A stretch of 64,000 bases of DNA from Lentisphaerales bacterium (GTDB lineage Bacteria > Verrucomicrobiota > Lentisphaeria > Lentisphaerales > Lentisphaeraceae). The position numbers were made by a program, and so were the translations under genes. The notes below the pieces were generated by a model. It worked only from the letters and a program-made list of their open reading frames with translations, was not told where the DNA came from and did not search any database. Shown piece by piece: positions 1-7,829 of this stretch (within the stretch, counting starts at the first letter, position 1; every line of letters begins with the position of its first letter). The DNA is taken from contig JAKVBD010000013.1 of assembly GCA_022446985.1 (NCBI GenBank), forward strand, positions 21,431 to 85,430, written 5' to 3'.

Positions 1-24
1 GTGAATTAAACCGAGTTTAGTCAT
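1..24 (-). CDS. Start of a further gene of the cobalamin operon, cut by the window edge
   Basis: An ATG at 24 on the minus strand overlaps the cbiH stop codon and opens a frame reading MTKLGLIH before the sequence ends. An AGGA-like ribosome site lies about 11 bases upstream inside cbiH. The overlap fits the tight packing of the operon. Eight residues do not allow identification; missing pathway steps such as CbiF or CbiJ are possible occupants, but that is only inference. Confidence 0.4.
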
Positions 25-1033
25 TGTTTTTATTTTCCTGCTCGCGTTTTAAACGCTTGAGGCGTCGTTGCTCTTTGCGCTTTTCACGCATGAGCTGATC
101 TTGACTTAACTCTTTAGCTTTATCGGCTTCCGGGTCATCAACTACCAAACTTCTGGCTGGTTGCTGACCTTCTAAAACATCTCCATCCCAGGTATACTTA
201 TTTGTGTAACCACGTGGGGTGATCATGAAACCATCGTAAACAATGGTCTGACTGGAGCCAACGATAACTGTTGTATTCATACCAATTTCAAAATCCAGAA
301 AATTGTCGAGATCTGTCATGACGATATTTTGCTGGTGACGATAAGCACTTTTTACCAGAGCAACAGGTGTACTGCCCTCGCGATACTTAGAGATGATTTC
401 CTTGGCTTCTACAATCTGCCTGGTGCGACGACCACTTGCAGGGTTATATAAACCAATAACAAAATCGGCATCGGCGGCACAATCAATTTTTTTGCGGATA
501 GATGGCCAAGGTGTCAGTAGATCTGAAAGAGATATACCACAAAAATCATGTCCCAGAGGAGCTCCAACTAAAGAGCCACAGGAGTTTATCGCCGAAATAC
601 CGGGAATAATGTTCAGTACCGGATTTTGGTCGCGAGTCCAACCAATTTCCTGAAGAACCTGAAATACCAAACCGCACATACCATAAACTCCGGCATCTCC
701 AGAAGATATAAGTACTACTTTTTTGCCAGTTTGGGCTTCTTCAATTGCAGCTCTGGCTCTGGCAATTTCTTCAGTCATGCCAGTGCGTATAATTTCTTTA
801 TCTTTTATAAGGTGTCTGACCAACTTAATATAAGTTGTGTAACCAATCACCATATCGGCATTTATAATTGCCTTAAGAGCTTTTGGAGTTATATGGTCAT
901 CGCCACCGGGACCTATGCCAACTACAGATAAAGTGCCATAACCTTCTTTTACTTCCTGTTGAGGATCGTGGTATACGCCTTCCTGTTCAATGGTTTCATA
1001 ACCGGTGGTATCTGTAAGCTTTGCTTTAGACAT
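17..1033 (-). CDS. cbiH: Precorrin-3B / cobalt-factor III C17-methyltransferase
   Basis: SAM-dependent methyltransferase of the tetrapyrrole methylase family that methylates C17 with ring contraction in corrin ring synthesis. It has the family N-terminal glycine motif (VVGIGPGG, near residue 38), the GDAGVYGM segment near residue 112, and the LYNPASGRR segment typical of CobJ/CbiH. At 338 residues it is longer than usual (about 240-260): there are about 33 extra residues before the domain and a highly charged Lys/Arg/Glu-rich tail of about 40 residues that could bind nucleic acid or protein, or be a neutral extension. It lies 8 bases after cobO in the operon. The assignment is firm; in this cobalt-early context the CbiH name fits better than CobJ. 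Confidence 0.9.
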   Translation of the reverse strand: MSKAKLTDTTGYETIEQEGVYHDPQQEVKEGYGTLSVVGIGPGGDDHITPKALKAIINADMVIGYTTYIKLVRHLIKDKEIIRTGMTEEIARARAAIEEAQTGKKVVLISSGDAGVYGMCGLVFQVLQEIGWTRDQNPVLNIIPGISAINSCGSLVGAPLGHDFCGISLSDLLTPWPSIRKKIDCAADADFVIGLYNPASGRRTRQIVEAKEIISKYREGSTPVALVKSAYRHQQNIVMTDLDNFLDFEIGMNTTVIVGSSQTIVYDGFMITPRGYTNKYTWDGDVLEGQQPARSLVVDDPEADKAKELSQDQLMREKRKEQRRLKRLKREQENKNND

Positions 1034-1041
1034 GATATTCC

Positions 1042-1650
1042 TTAAAATTCTATTCCGCGCTGAGCTTTTATACCATTGTCAAATGCGTGCTTTATTGGTG
1101 TCATTTCGGTGACTGTGTCAGCAATATCTATAAGCTCTTGAGGAGCATTTCTACCAGTCAGCATGATGTTTAATTGTTCCGGCTTATTACTGATAACTTC
1201 GGCAACTTCGGTTGCATCCAGGTAACCATACCTAAGAGCAATATTTATTTCATCTAAAACTATTAAGTGATAAGCCGGCTTTTCTGTGCGACACTCTTCA
1301 ATCATTTCAACGGCTATTTTCCAACCGCGTTGAGCAGACTCTATATCTTTAGTTTTGTCTTGTGTATCCCAGGTAAAACCATCGCCAGATCCGACATGGG
1401 TGATCTCGTCAAATTTCTCAAAAATCTTTTGTTCGCCAGTAGCCCAGTTACCTTTGATGAATTGCACAACACCAACTTTATAACCGTGACCTACAGCACG
1501 CATCGCAGTACCGAAAGCAGCTGTGGATTTACCTTTGCCATCGCCAGTATTCACAACAATTATGCCACGGCTAATTAATTTGGATCGAACCTTCTGACGC
1601 TGCTCCTTTTGAAGCTTTTTCATTTTGTCTTTATGAGGATCTTCGCTCAT
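1042..1650 (-). CDS. cobO: Cob(I)yrinic acid a,c-diamide adenosyltransferase (CobO/BtuR type)
   Basis: Transfers the adenosyl group of ATP to the reduced corrinoid cobalt, giving adenosylcobyrinic acid diamide or salvaged adenosylcorrinoid. The P-loop (NTGDGKGKST, residues about 35-44) is at the start of the fold, followed by the VVQFIKG strand and the VLDEINIALRYG Walker B region typical of CobO/BtuR. At 202 residues the length is normal. It is two bases from the end of cbiG, so it is certainly cotranscribed. The basic N-terminus before the P-loop is common in this family. Confidence 0.93.
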   Translation of the reverse strand: MSEDPHKDKMKKLQKEQRQKVRSKLISRGIIVVNTGDGKGKSTAAFGTAMRAVGHGYKVGVVQFIKGNWATGEQKIFEKFDEITHVGSGDGFTWDTQDKTKDIESAQRGWKIAVEMIEECRTEKPAYHLIVLDEINIALRYGYLDATEVAEVISNKPEQLNIMLTGRNAPQELIDIADTVTEMTPIKHAFDNGIKAQRGIEF

Positions 1651-1652
1651 TT

Positions 1653-2765
1653 TTAACCTCTGGATTTAAATGGGATTCTGGCAATTGCCATAGTCATGTT
1701 TTTACCACCTTCTTCAAGCTGAAAAGCTTTCTTAGGCATTACCAGTTTTTTGGCGCCGGCCTGAAGAAGACAAGCAGCTTCTGCTACTGAACGCGTACCG
1801 ACATACTTTTTGACTACCTCTGAAGGATTTTCTATCCCCTCAACAACGTCAAGTTCTTCGGGAGTATAGGTCACAAAAGGCCAGTTATTTTTTTCTGATA
1901 ATTCAAGAAGTGCCTTTTCATCAGCTTTTTTATTCACAGAGCATACAGCTTTGACTGATTTTATAGAGAGCTTTTCTTCTTGCAAAAATTTCTCTATGCC
2001 AGCTTCAATAGTTTCGAGAGGGCAATCGCGATCACAACCTAGTCCCAGAACAAGACTCTTCGGACGGTAAATAACGGCATTATCCCAATGCTCTGGATGG
2101 CTTTCTTTAATGTCGCGGTCCGAACAGATGAGTGAAATGGCATAGTCTTCAGCTTTGAAATCATCAAGATTGAGGCCGTACTCAACACCTTTAGGAAGTT
2201 CTTTGTCTAAAGGCCAAAAATTTGCTTCTCCGGTTTCCTGGATAAAACAAACGCGATTTTCGTTAACGACTTCTGCACAGCCTTTAGTGATATTGCGATC
2301 TATGTCATCGAGTGTCCAACCAAGATCACGACCAAGTATATCAACTGTCAGTGTTTTCATTGAATCAGATGCAGTGGTTATAACAGGTTGAGCATCTATG
2401 GCTTGAGCCACACGCTCAGTGAACTGATTACCACGACCGACATGGCCGGATAATGCACAAATAGCAAACTTCGCAGCATCGTCGACACAAATGACTGCCG
2501 GGTCAACTTTCTTATTTTCGAGGTACTTTGCTATCATGCGAATCACAGCACCAACAGAAATAATATGGATGTGACAGTCATATTCTTTCCAGGTCGCCTC
2601 TAAAGTCGGTCCCATTGGCAAACTCAGAAGTTGTGAGCCTTCAGGGGCATTGTCAATGTGGCGTTTAGAAACATAAAGGTCAGCATCGGGAATTGCTTTC
2701 TTGATATCTTTGGCAATTTCTAATCCGTGTTTGGTGATAACATAAACAGCAAAGGTTTTACTCAT
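1653..2765 (-). CDS. cbiG: Cobalt-precorrin 5A hydrolase
   Basis: Opens the delta-lactone ring of cobalt-precorrin 5A and releases acetaldehyde, a step found only in the anaerobic pathway. Visible features are the N-terminal domain with the ISVGAVIRMIA and ALSGHVGRGNQ motifs, followed by a C-terminal CbiG domain that begins at LVLGLGCDRDCP (near residue 240) and ends with MAIARIPFK. The 370-residue length covers N-terminal, middle and C-terminal CbiG domains. It overlaps cbiL by 4 bases (ATGA), implying translational coupling. Presence of cbiG together with cbiD and cbiX fixes the cobalt-early route. Confidence 0.92.
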   Translation of the reverse strand: MSKTFAVYVITKHGLEIAKDIKKAIPDADLYVSKRHIDNAPEGSQLLSLPMGPTLEATWKEYDCHIHIISVGAVIRMIAKYLENKKVDPAVICVDDAAKFAICALSGHVGRGNQFTERVAQAIDAQPVITTASDSMKTLTVDILGRDLGWTLDDIDRNITKGCAEVVNENRVCFIQETGEANFWPLDKELPKGVEYGLNLDDFKAEDYAISLICSDRDIKESHPEHWDNAVIYRPKSLVLGLGCDRDCPLETIEAGIEKFLQEEKLSIKSVKAVCSVNKKADEKALLELSEKNNWPFVTYTPEELDVVEGIENPSEVVKKYVGTRSVAEAACLLQAGAKKLVMPKKAFQLEEGGKNMTMAIARIPFKSRG

Positions 2766-3526
2766 GATTCAGTAGACTCCTTAAAGCGCCCTTCCAGTAT
2801 ACCATTGCGGTCTTGTTTTTTGACCATCACCATACTGAAGTAGTCACATTTATCATTCTTAATAGCTTCCAAATCAGTTGTTGTCATCTGAAAATCCATT
2901 GTGGCTTTACTGACGTAAGTAGCACAGTCCAGAAGTCCTTCATTTTTAAGGATTTCAACTAACCGCGGCATAATAGACGAAACCTTCATCAATAAAACTG
3001 TATCAAAAAGCTGTAGTATTTGAGGTAAAGTATCCAAACCATAACTGGCTGGTACAACGGCTACGCGCTCCTGACCATCGGCAATTGGCTGTTGAATCAC
3101 TGACGGAACTGCTGTGAAACTTGAGACGGCAGGAACTATTTCAGTTTCGACTTCAGGCCAGCGTTTTTGAGCAGCTTTGTGAAGGTAAATATAAGTCGAG
3201 AAAAAGAGCGGATCACCTTCTGTGATAAATGCGACATTTTTCCCTTCTTCTAATCTCTTGCCGATTTCAGTGAAGGCTATATCCCATGCTGGCTTTAAGA
3301 TCTCTGGATCTTTAGTCATAGGGAATGTTAGAAAGAGTCTCTCTTGAGCGTCATTTTTGACAACGTTCGGCTCAGTTATGCGCCAGGCAACAGACTTCCT
3401 GCCTTTCTTACTTTGAGGAATGACAATTACGTCAACTTCACGCAGTACGTTGACTGCACGCAAAGTCATGAGATCTGGAGAACCTGTACCGACTCCAACT
3501 CCATAAAGCTTACCAAATTGAGACAT
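2762..3526 (-). CDS. cbiL: Cobalt-precorrin-2 / precorrin-2 C20-methyltransferase
   Basis: SAM-dependent methyltransferase acting on C20 of (cobalt-)precorrin-2. The family motif GVGVGTGSPDLMTLRA is at the N-terminus, and the TEGDPLFFSTYIYL substrate/SAM segment and the VPAVSSFTAVP segment follow. At 254 residues the length is normal (CobI/CbiL). Its ATG follows directly on the TAA of the 47-residue repeat peptide with no spacer, so translation of the two is probably coupled; no strong separate ribosome site is evident apart from a purine-rich AAGAAAG just upstream. Confidence 0.92.
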   Translation of the reverse strand: MSQFGKLYGVGVGTGSPDLMTLRAVNVLREVDVIVIPQSKKGRKSVAWRITEPNVVKNDAQERLFLTFPMTKDPEILKPAWDIAFTEIGKRLEEGKNVAFITEGDPLFFSTYIYLHKAAQKRWPEVETEIVPAVSSFTAVPSVIQQPIADGQERVAVVPASYGLDTLPQILQLFDTVLLMKVSSIMPRLVEILKNEGLLDCATYVSKATMDFQMTTTDLEAIKNDKCDYFSMVMVKKQDRNGILEGRFKESTES

Positions 3527-3670
3527 TTAAGCTTTCTTTGCCTTCGTTGAAATAGTTTTGCGTGAGAAACTGCATGTGTCTGTTTTCAAAAACTCTTTAC
3601 GAGAGAAACCGCAAGTATCTGTTTTCAAAAATTCTTTGCGAGAGAAACCGCATGTATCTGTTTTTTTCAT
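3527..3670 (-). CDS. Small repeat peptide (47 residues) inside the cobalamin operon
   Basis: A short gene reading three near-identical 13-residue units, KTDTCGFSRKEFL (units at 3626-3664, 3587-3625, 3548-3586), then a basic tail ending KAKKA. A good ribosome site (AAGGA, 6-7 bases before ATG) precedes the start at 3670, 14 bases after the cbiET stop, and the TAA touches the cbiL start codon. Units 1 and 2 differ at three bases, all synonymous; unit 3 keeps the first half (one Gly to Ser change) and diverges in the second half. The product is basic, has one cysteine per unit, and has no membrane segment. SRKEFLK resembles a Tat motif but no hydrophobic stretch follows. Function unknown; a thiol-bearing metal or intermediate handling peptide, or a leader that couples cbiL translation, are guesses. 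Confidence 0.75.
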   Translation of the reverse strand: MKKTDTCGFSRKEFLKTDTCGFSRKEFLKTDTCSFSRKTISTKAKKA

Positions 3671-3684
3671 AGTGTGTCCTTACT

Positions 3685-4932
3685 TTAAATTTCTCTTTCC
3701 GGCTTAGTGCAGGAAAAAATATGTATAGGGTTAAGTGGCTCATAGCGATAATAACGGGCAAGAGTAACACCTCTACTCACAGCTACCTGAGCCATTTCAA
3801 AGTCAATATCCAGTTCTCTGAAGGTGGAATAAGCCTCTTGTATATTTTCCATGGTTATGGCATTTAAGACTAAACGGCCGCCCGGCTTCAGTTTTCTAAG
3901 AGAGTATTCAATAATTTCTCTTAAGCTGCCTTTACTGCCACCGATGAAAACAGCATCTGGGGCATCTTCAATATCTGTTAAAACTTCAGGTGCCCTACCC
4001 GCAATGATTTCGACGTTGTCGACGGCAAAACTCTGAACGTTTTCACGGCAGTAAACAAGGCTTTTTTCATCGACTTCTATAGCAAAGGATTTTCCTTCAT
4101 AGGCCGTTAAAGCTGCACTTATGGCAATGGAGCCAGAAGCTGCGCCTATATCCCAGATTACCGAGTCACGTCGCAACTGCATTTCTGCTAATGAAAGAGT
4201 TCTGACTTCCTTTTTAGTGATCAGACCTTTCTTAGGAACACGTTTGGCAAATTCATCTTCATGTAAGCTGAAAAAAGAATCTCTTGGCTGCCAGTCAGGA
4301 CCTTTATTTTCCAAAACCATTACATTTAGAGGTGAGATATCTTCACATGCCGCCAAATCGTTCAAGTCTTCAAATTGCCGAACTCTTTCATCTGGCCCTG
4401 CTAAATTTTCGCACACCCAGGCACGCCACTTTTCTTGTTTAAATTCAAGCATGTAGCGGGCAAGTTCTGCGGGCGAGTTAGTGGCATCTGTAAGCACTGC
4501 CATTTTTTTGAAGTGCTGCAAGCGAGTAAGAAATCCTGTTCGGGCACGTCCATGAAGACTCAGCAAATATGCATCATCCCATTTGATACCGATTCTTGCA
4601 AAGGCCAATGAAATCGAACTTGGTTGAGGGATAACGCGAAAGTTTTCTCCTCCAACTTTTTTGATGAGTAGAGAACCGATGCCATAAAACATAGGATCGC
4701 CAGAAGCCAGAACACAAACATTTTCTTCATTTGAAGCTTCAACGATTTCACCAAGAGCCTTCATGAAACCGCCTTTGATCAGAATACGTCTGCCAGTAAA
4801 TTGTGGGAAAAAATCTAACTGTCGTTCTCCTCCGGCAAGAACCTGGGAGGAGGCTACAGCATTTACAGCTTCACTGCTTAAACCAACGCAGCCGTTGTCA
4901 CCTATACCAATTACTGTCAGAGCTGAACTCAT
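3685..4932 (-). CDS. cobL: Precorrin-6B C5,15-methyltransferase / C12-decarboxylase (CbiE-CbiT fusion)
   Basis: Fused enzyme: residues about 1-200 are a CbiE-type tetrapyrrole methylase (TVIGIGDNGCVGLSSEA at the start, VLASGDPMFYGIG near residue 75), and residues about 225-415 are a CbiT-type Rossmann methyltransferase with the SAM loop IWDIGAASGSIAI (near 262). It methylates C5 and C15 and decarboxylates the C12 acetate. The 415-residue length matches CobL/CbiET fusions. It overlaps cbiC by 4 bases and is followed by the repeat peptide gene. Confidence 0.93.
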   Translation of the reverse strand: MSSALTVIGIGDNGCVGLSSEAVNAVASSQVLAGGERQLDFFPQFTGRRILIKGGFMKALGEIVEASNEENVCVLASGDPMFYGIGSLLIKKVGGENFRVIPQPSSISLAFARIGIKWDDAYLLSLHGRARTGFLTRLQHFKKMAVLTDATNSPAELARYMLEFKQEKWRAWVCENLAGPDERVRQFEDLNDLAACEDISPLNVMVLENKGPDWQPRDSFFSLHEDEFAKRVPKKGLITKKEVRTLSLAEMQLRRDSVIWDIGAASGSIAISAALTAYEGKSFAIEVDEKSLVYCRENVQSFAVDNVEIIAGRAPEVLTDIEDAPDAVFIGGSKGSLREIIEYSLRKLKPGGRLVLNAITMENIQEAYSTFRELDIDFEMAQVAVSRGVTLARYYRYEPLNPIHIFSCTKPEREI

Positions 4933-5603
4933 AAACTTTTACCACCTGTAGAAAGCATAAGTAGAGCATGGATAATACCAACGGCAATAGTACTGCCGCC
5001 TTTACGTCCACGTGTCAAAATGTAGTCGAGGTGTTCTTTTTCTTGAAGAACTTCTTCTTTGGATTCGACTGCAGAGATAAAGCCGACTGGAACACCGACA
5101 ATAAGAGCAGGCTTGATACCCGTCTCACGGAATATCTTGACAACTTCAATCAAGGCAGTCGGAGCGTTTCCAACTGCAACAATAGATCCTTCTAACTTGC
5201 CAAGCTTATGTGCTTTTCGGATCGATTCTATAGCACGAGTCGAGTTGTTGGCTTTAGCAGTTGCTATCACATCTTCATCAGAGATGTATGAGTAAGCTTT
5301 ACAACCATAAGCATCAAGACGAGCTTGATTGAGGCCAATCGTAATCATTTTGACATCGGCAATAATATTACAGCCGTTTTGAAGAGCTTTAATTCCGGCA
5401 TCTATGCCGTTTTCACTGATTTTTACCAGGTGCTTGTATTCAAAGTCTGCAGTTGAGTGAATCACCCGGCGAACGACTTCCCACTCGCGAGGGCCAAAAT
5501 CATGGGGACCGACTTCGGCATCGATCACATCAAAACTACTACTTTCAATTTGACGACCAAGCTGGGTCATCTGACGCATGTCTTTACTGTCTTCAGTACT
5601 CAT
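4929..5603 (-). CDS. cbiC: Cobalt-precorrin-8 / precorrin-8X methylmutase
   Basis: Moves the methyl group from C11 to C12 to give (cobyrinic acid) hydrogenobyrinic acid. The family signatures VVRRVIHSTADFEY (catalytic His within, near residue 49), IIADVKMI and the C-terminal VGVPVGFISAVESKEEV and TRGRKGGSTIAVGIIHALL are all present. Length 224 is normal. It lies 3 bases after the CbiD fusion and overlaps cbiET by 4 bases. Confidence 0.94.
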   Translation of the reverse strand: MSTEDSKDMRQMTQLGRQIESSSFDVIDAEVGPHDFGPREWEVVRRVIHSTADFEYKHLVKISENGIDAGIKALQNGCNIIADVKMITIGLNQARLDAYGCKAYSYISDEDVIATAKANNSTRAIESIRKAHKLGKLEGSIVAVGNAPTALIEVVKIFRETGIKPALIVGVPVGFISAVESKEEVLQEKEHLDYILTRGRKGGSTIAVGIIHALLMLSTGGKSL

Positions 5604-5606
5604 AAT

Positions 5607-7421
5607 TTAACTCTTATATTTACCGAGAAGGCCACCTTCAAAGTCGACAAGGTAACAATCAATACTCAGTTCGTTTTTTATAAATGTTGATAAAGCTTGT
5701 GATACACGCTGACATAAGGCACTGCACAGTGTATCCAAACCATTTGCTTGAGCAATCTCCAACACATGGCGTGCGGTATTTGCCTTTAAAATTTCTTCTT
5801 TTACAGATTCCGTGGCGCCAAGCTCAGAGGCTATTTCAGCAAGTAATTCCATGTTGACACTCGAGCCAGCCTGGTGAGTCTGAGTTTTACCGTCAGCCAT
5901 TTTCGATAGTTTACCGATCATACCAACGATAATAGCTTTTTTCAGTCCGGCTTTACTGACTGCTTTTAAAGAAGAACCAATGAAGTCACCAACCTGAATA
6001 AAAGCGACTTCTTTCAGCTCTGGTAAAAGTTGCATCGCATATTGTTCAGAACGACCACCAGTAGTCAAAACAACTTCCTGACAGGAACTATGACCGGCAA
6101 GGTTTACTGCTTGAATGATACTGGCTCTGTAAGCAGCAGTAGAATAAGGACGGACTATACCTGTCGTTCCTAAGATGGATATACCACCGATCAGACCTAA
6201 CCTTTCATTCATCGTTTCTTTCGCCATGCGTTGCCCACCTGGCACAGAAATCGTTACATCCGCACCACAATAAGCACTGTCTTCCAACTCAAGCAGAACC
6301 ATCTCGGTGATATTTTTTCGAGGAACAGGATTGATTGCAGGGCCACCTACTCCTAGTCCCAGGCCATCTTTAGTAACAGTAGCCACGCCATTTCCTCCAT
6401 GGAGGGTGACGCCTTCAGGTTTGCTGAGCTTCACCGTGGCAGTCAATTCTGCTTTATCGGTACAATCTGGGTCATCACCAGCATCTTTTATTACGCTGCA
6501 CGTCGCCGAACCGTCGTCATTAAACTGACTGACTTTGAGTTTAAAGGTGACCTTATTGCCATTTGGTAATATGGTTTCTATATCGTTCAAAGTCTTCTTT
6601 TGAACTAACATTTTGACGGCAGCTTTAGCGGCGGCGGCAGAACAGGCGCCAGTCGTAAAACCGGTTCTCAAATTTTTGGGGTCTTTAGCATCGACTTTCT
6701 TCTTTGGATTATTGAAAAACCAATCCATAGGAATGTCTTCGTCAATACCGGAGGCGTATAGGTCTTGTTGCAGATCTGGTAAAACATCGCCATCACCAGC
6801 TAAAACCGCATGTTTAAACTTTTGGGTTTCCAACAGCTTTTTTAAAATCGCCCGACATTGCTGGTTGCGAATAGAAAAGCCGACTTTCGCAATAAACTCT
6901 TGTTGAATATCCCCACTAAAGTCACTTGGAAGAAGACTTTTAACTTGATCAATAGATAAAAAATCATCTTCGGAAGAACGGTACCATAAGATATGAGACT
7001 TTTGCAAAATTCCTTTGCAAGCAGCACCATTTAATAAGGCAATGACTGCAGTGATACCTGTATCCGTAACAGCAAATAGGCTTTCATGTTCTGGCAGGAA
7101 ATTTTCAAACTTTTTAGCACCCCAGGGGCCACTGAATTCTATATGATCTCCCAGCTTGGCAGTGTCCGTAAAAAACTCACTGCAAATACCGACTTTCCTG
7201 AAAGCGACAGAAAAGCTTGCTGGACCATCTTGCCCTGGCAAAAGCGTATACGAGCCCTTGGAGAACTTATCTTCTCCAAGTTTAATTCCCGAATTTAAAA
7301 TAATATACTGACCGCCAATATACTTCAGCGGCTCTTGATTGATCATTTTAAAATGAACGATGCGGGTGCCTTTTTGTCCGGCATCAAATCCGGTAATCTC
7401 AGCTGTATTTACTTTTGCCAT
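5607..7421 (-). CDS. cbiD: Flavin-reductase-like domain fused to CbiD (cobalt-precorrin-5B C1-methyltransferase)
   Basis: Two parts in 604 residues. Residues 1 to about 235 look like a ferredoxin-NADP reductase fold: a beta-barrel with KGSYTLLPG at the place of the flavin RxYS motif, then GICSEFFTDTAKLGD and a nucleotide-binding segment with TDTGITAVIALL in place of the usual GGTGITP. Residues about 250-604 are CbiD: LRTGFTTGACSAAAAKAAV, the GLGVGGPAINPVPRKNI region, GTTGIVRPYS and VGMIGKLSKMADG. CbiD methylates C1 after ring contraction. CbiJ/CobK is not visible in the window, so the reductase domain could supply the precorrin-6A reduction; this is inference. Eight bases separate it from the DUF3209-like gene. 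Confidence 0.9.
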   Translation of the reverse strand: MAKVNTAEITGFDAGQKGTRIVHFKMINQEPLKYIGGQYIILNSGIKLGEDKFSKGSYTLLPGQDGPASFSVAFRKVGICSEFFTDTAKLGDHIEFSGPWGAKKFENFLPEHESLFAVTDTGITAVIALLNGAACKGILQKSHILWYRSSEDDFLSIDQVKSLLPSDFSGDIQQEFIAKVGFSIRNQQCRAILKKLLETQKFKHAVLAGDGDVLPDLQQDLYASGIDEDIPMDWFFNNPKKKVDAKDPKNLRTGFTTGACSAAAAKAAVKMLVQKKTLNDIETILPNGNKVTFKLKVSQFNDDGSATCSVIKDAGDDPDCTDKAELTATVKLSKPEGVTLHGGNGVATVTKDGLGLGVGGPAINPVPRKNITEMVLLELEDSAYCGADVTISVPGGQRMAKETMNERLGLIGGISILGTTGIVRPYSTAAYRASIIQAVNLAGHSSCQEVVLTTGGRSEQYAMQLLPELKEVAFIQVGDFIGSSLKAVSKAGLKKAIIVGMIGKLSKMADGKTQTHQAGSSVNMELLAEIASELGATESVKEEILKANTARHVLEIAQANGLDTLCSALCQRVSQALSTFIKNELSIDCYLVDFEGGLLGKYKS

Positions 7422-7429
7422 AAGTCTAT

Positions 7430-7801
7430 TTATGCAGGATACAGTTCGTGCAGGTAGTGATGAACTTCATCCAAATCGCTATATAGGTTCTCTAAGTTCT
7501 TATAGTATGAAGATAACTCTTGTTCTACCTTTTTCGTCAAAACAAGAAGAGAATTATAGTAAGCCAATTTAGGGTCATCAGCGGCAGTTTTAGAAACCAT
7601 TTCCTGCAGGTCAACAAGTGAAACTGAAAAGAACTTTTGCAGTTTAGCCATATCTTCTGCCTGAGTCATTGATTTTAATGGACCCTCACAGTTTATGCGG
7701 TCTCCAAGTTCTTTGAGTTCGTGCTGTTTTTCAGCTTCATCTTCAATTCCCAAAACTTTCATAAGACCTAATCTTAGAGCTGCTAATTCGTGGCAAGCCA
7801 T
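7430..7801 (-). CDS. DUF3209-like small protein of cobalamin clusters
   Basis: A 123-residue, mostly helical, acidic soluble protein. The start MACHELAALRLGLMKVLGI resembles DUF3209 proteins, which I recall from haloarchaeal cobalamin gene clusters near CbiX and ferredoxin genes; the match is from memory. Cys3 and His4 near the N-terminus and a His pair near the C-terminus (EVHHYLHELYP) could ligate metal. It sits between the CbiX-2Fe-2S fusion (28 bases upstream) and the reductase-CbiD fusion (8 bases downstream), so a role in cobalt insertion or corrin redox chemistry is likely, but no reaction is known. Confidence 0.65.
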   Translation of the reverse strand: MACHELAALRLGLMKVLGIEDEAEKQHELKELGDRINCEGPLKSMTQAEDMAKLQKFFSVSLVDLQEMVSKTAADDPKLAYYNSLLVLTKKVEQELSSYYKNLENLYSDLDEVHHYLHELYPA

Positions 7802-7829
7802 GTTTATTTCTCCATAATTTTTAAATTTT

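Noticed and set aside
3548..3664. CRISPR-like or purely DNA-level tandem repeat
   Set aside because: The units are directly adjacent without spacers, keep the reading frame (39 bases) and differ by silent changes between units 1 and 2.
3527..3670. Tat signal peptide reading of the repeat peptide (SRKEFLK)
   Set aside because: The motif repeats and is followed by no hydrophobic helix, and it has Arg-Lys rather than Arg-Arg, so Tat export is unlikely.
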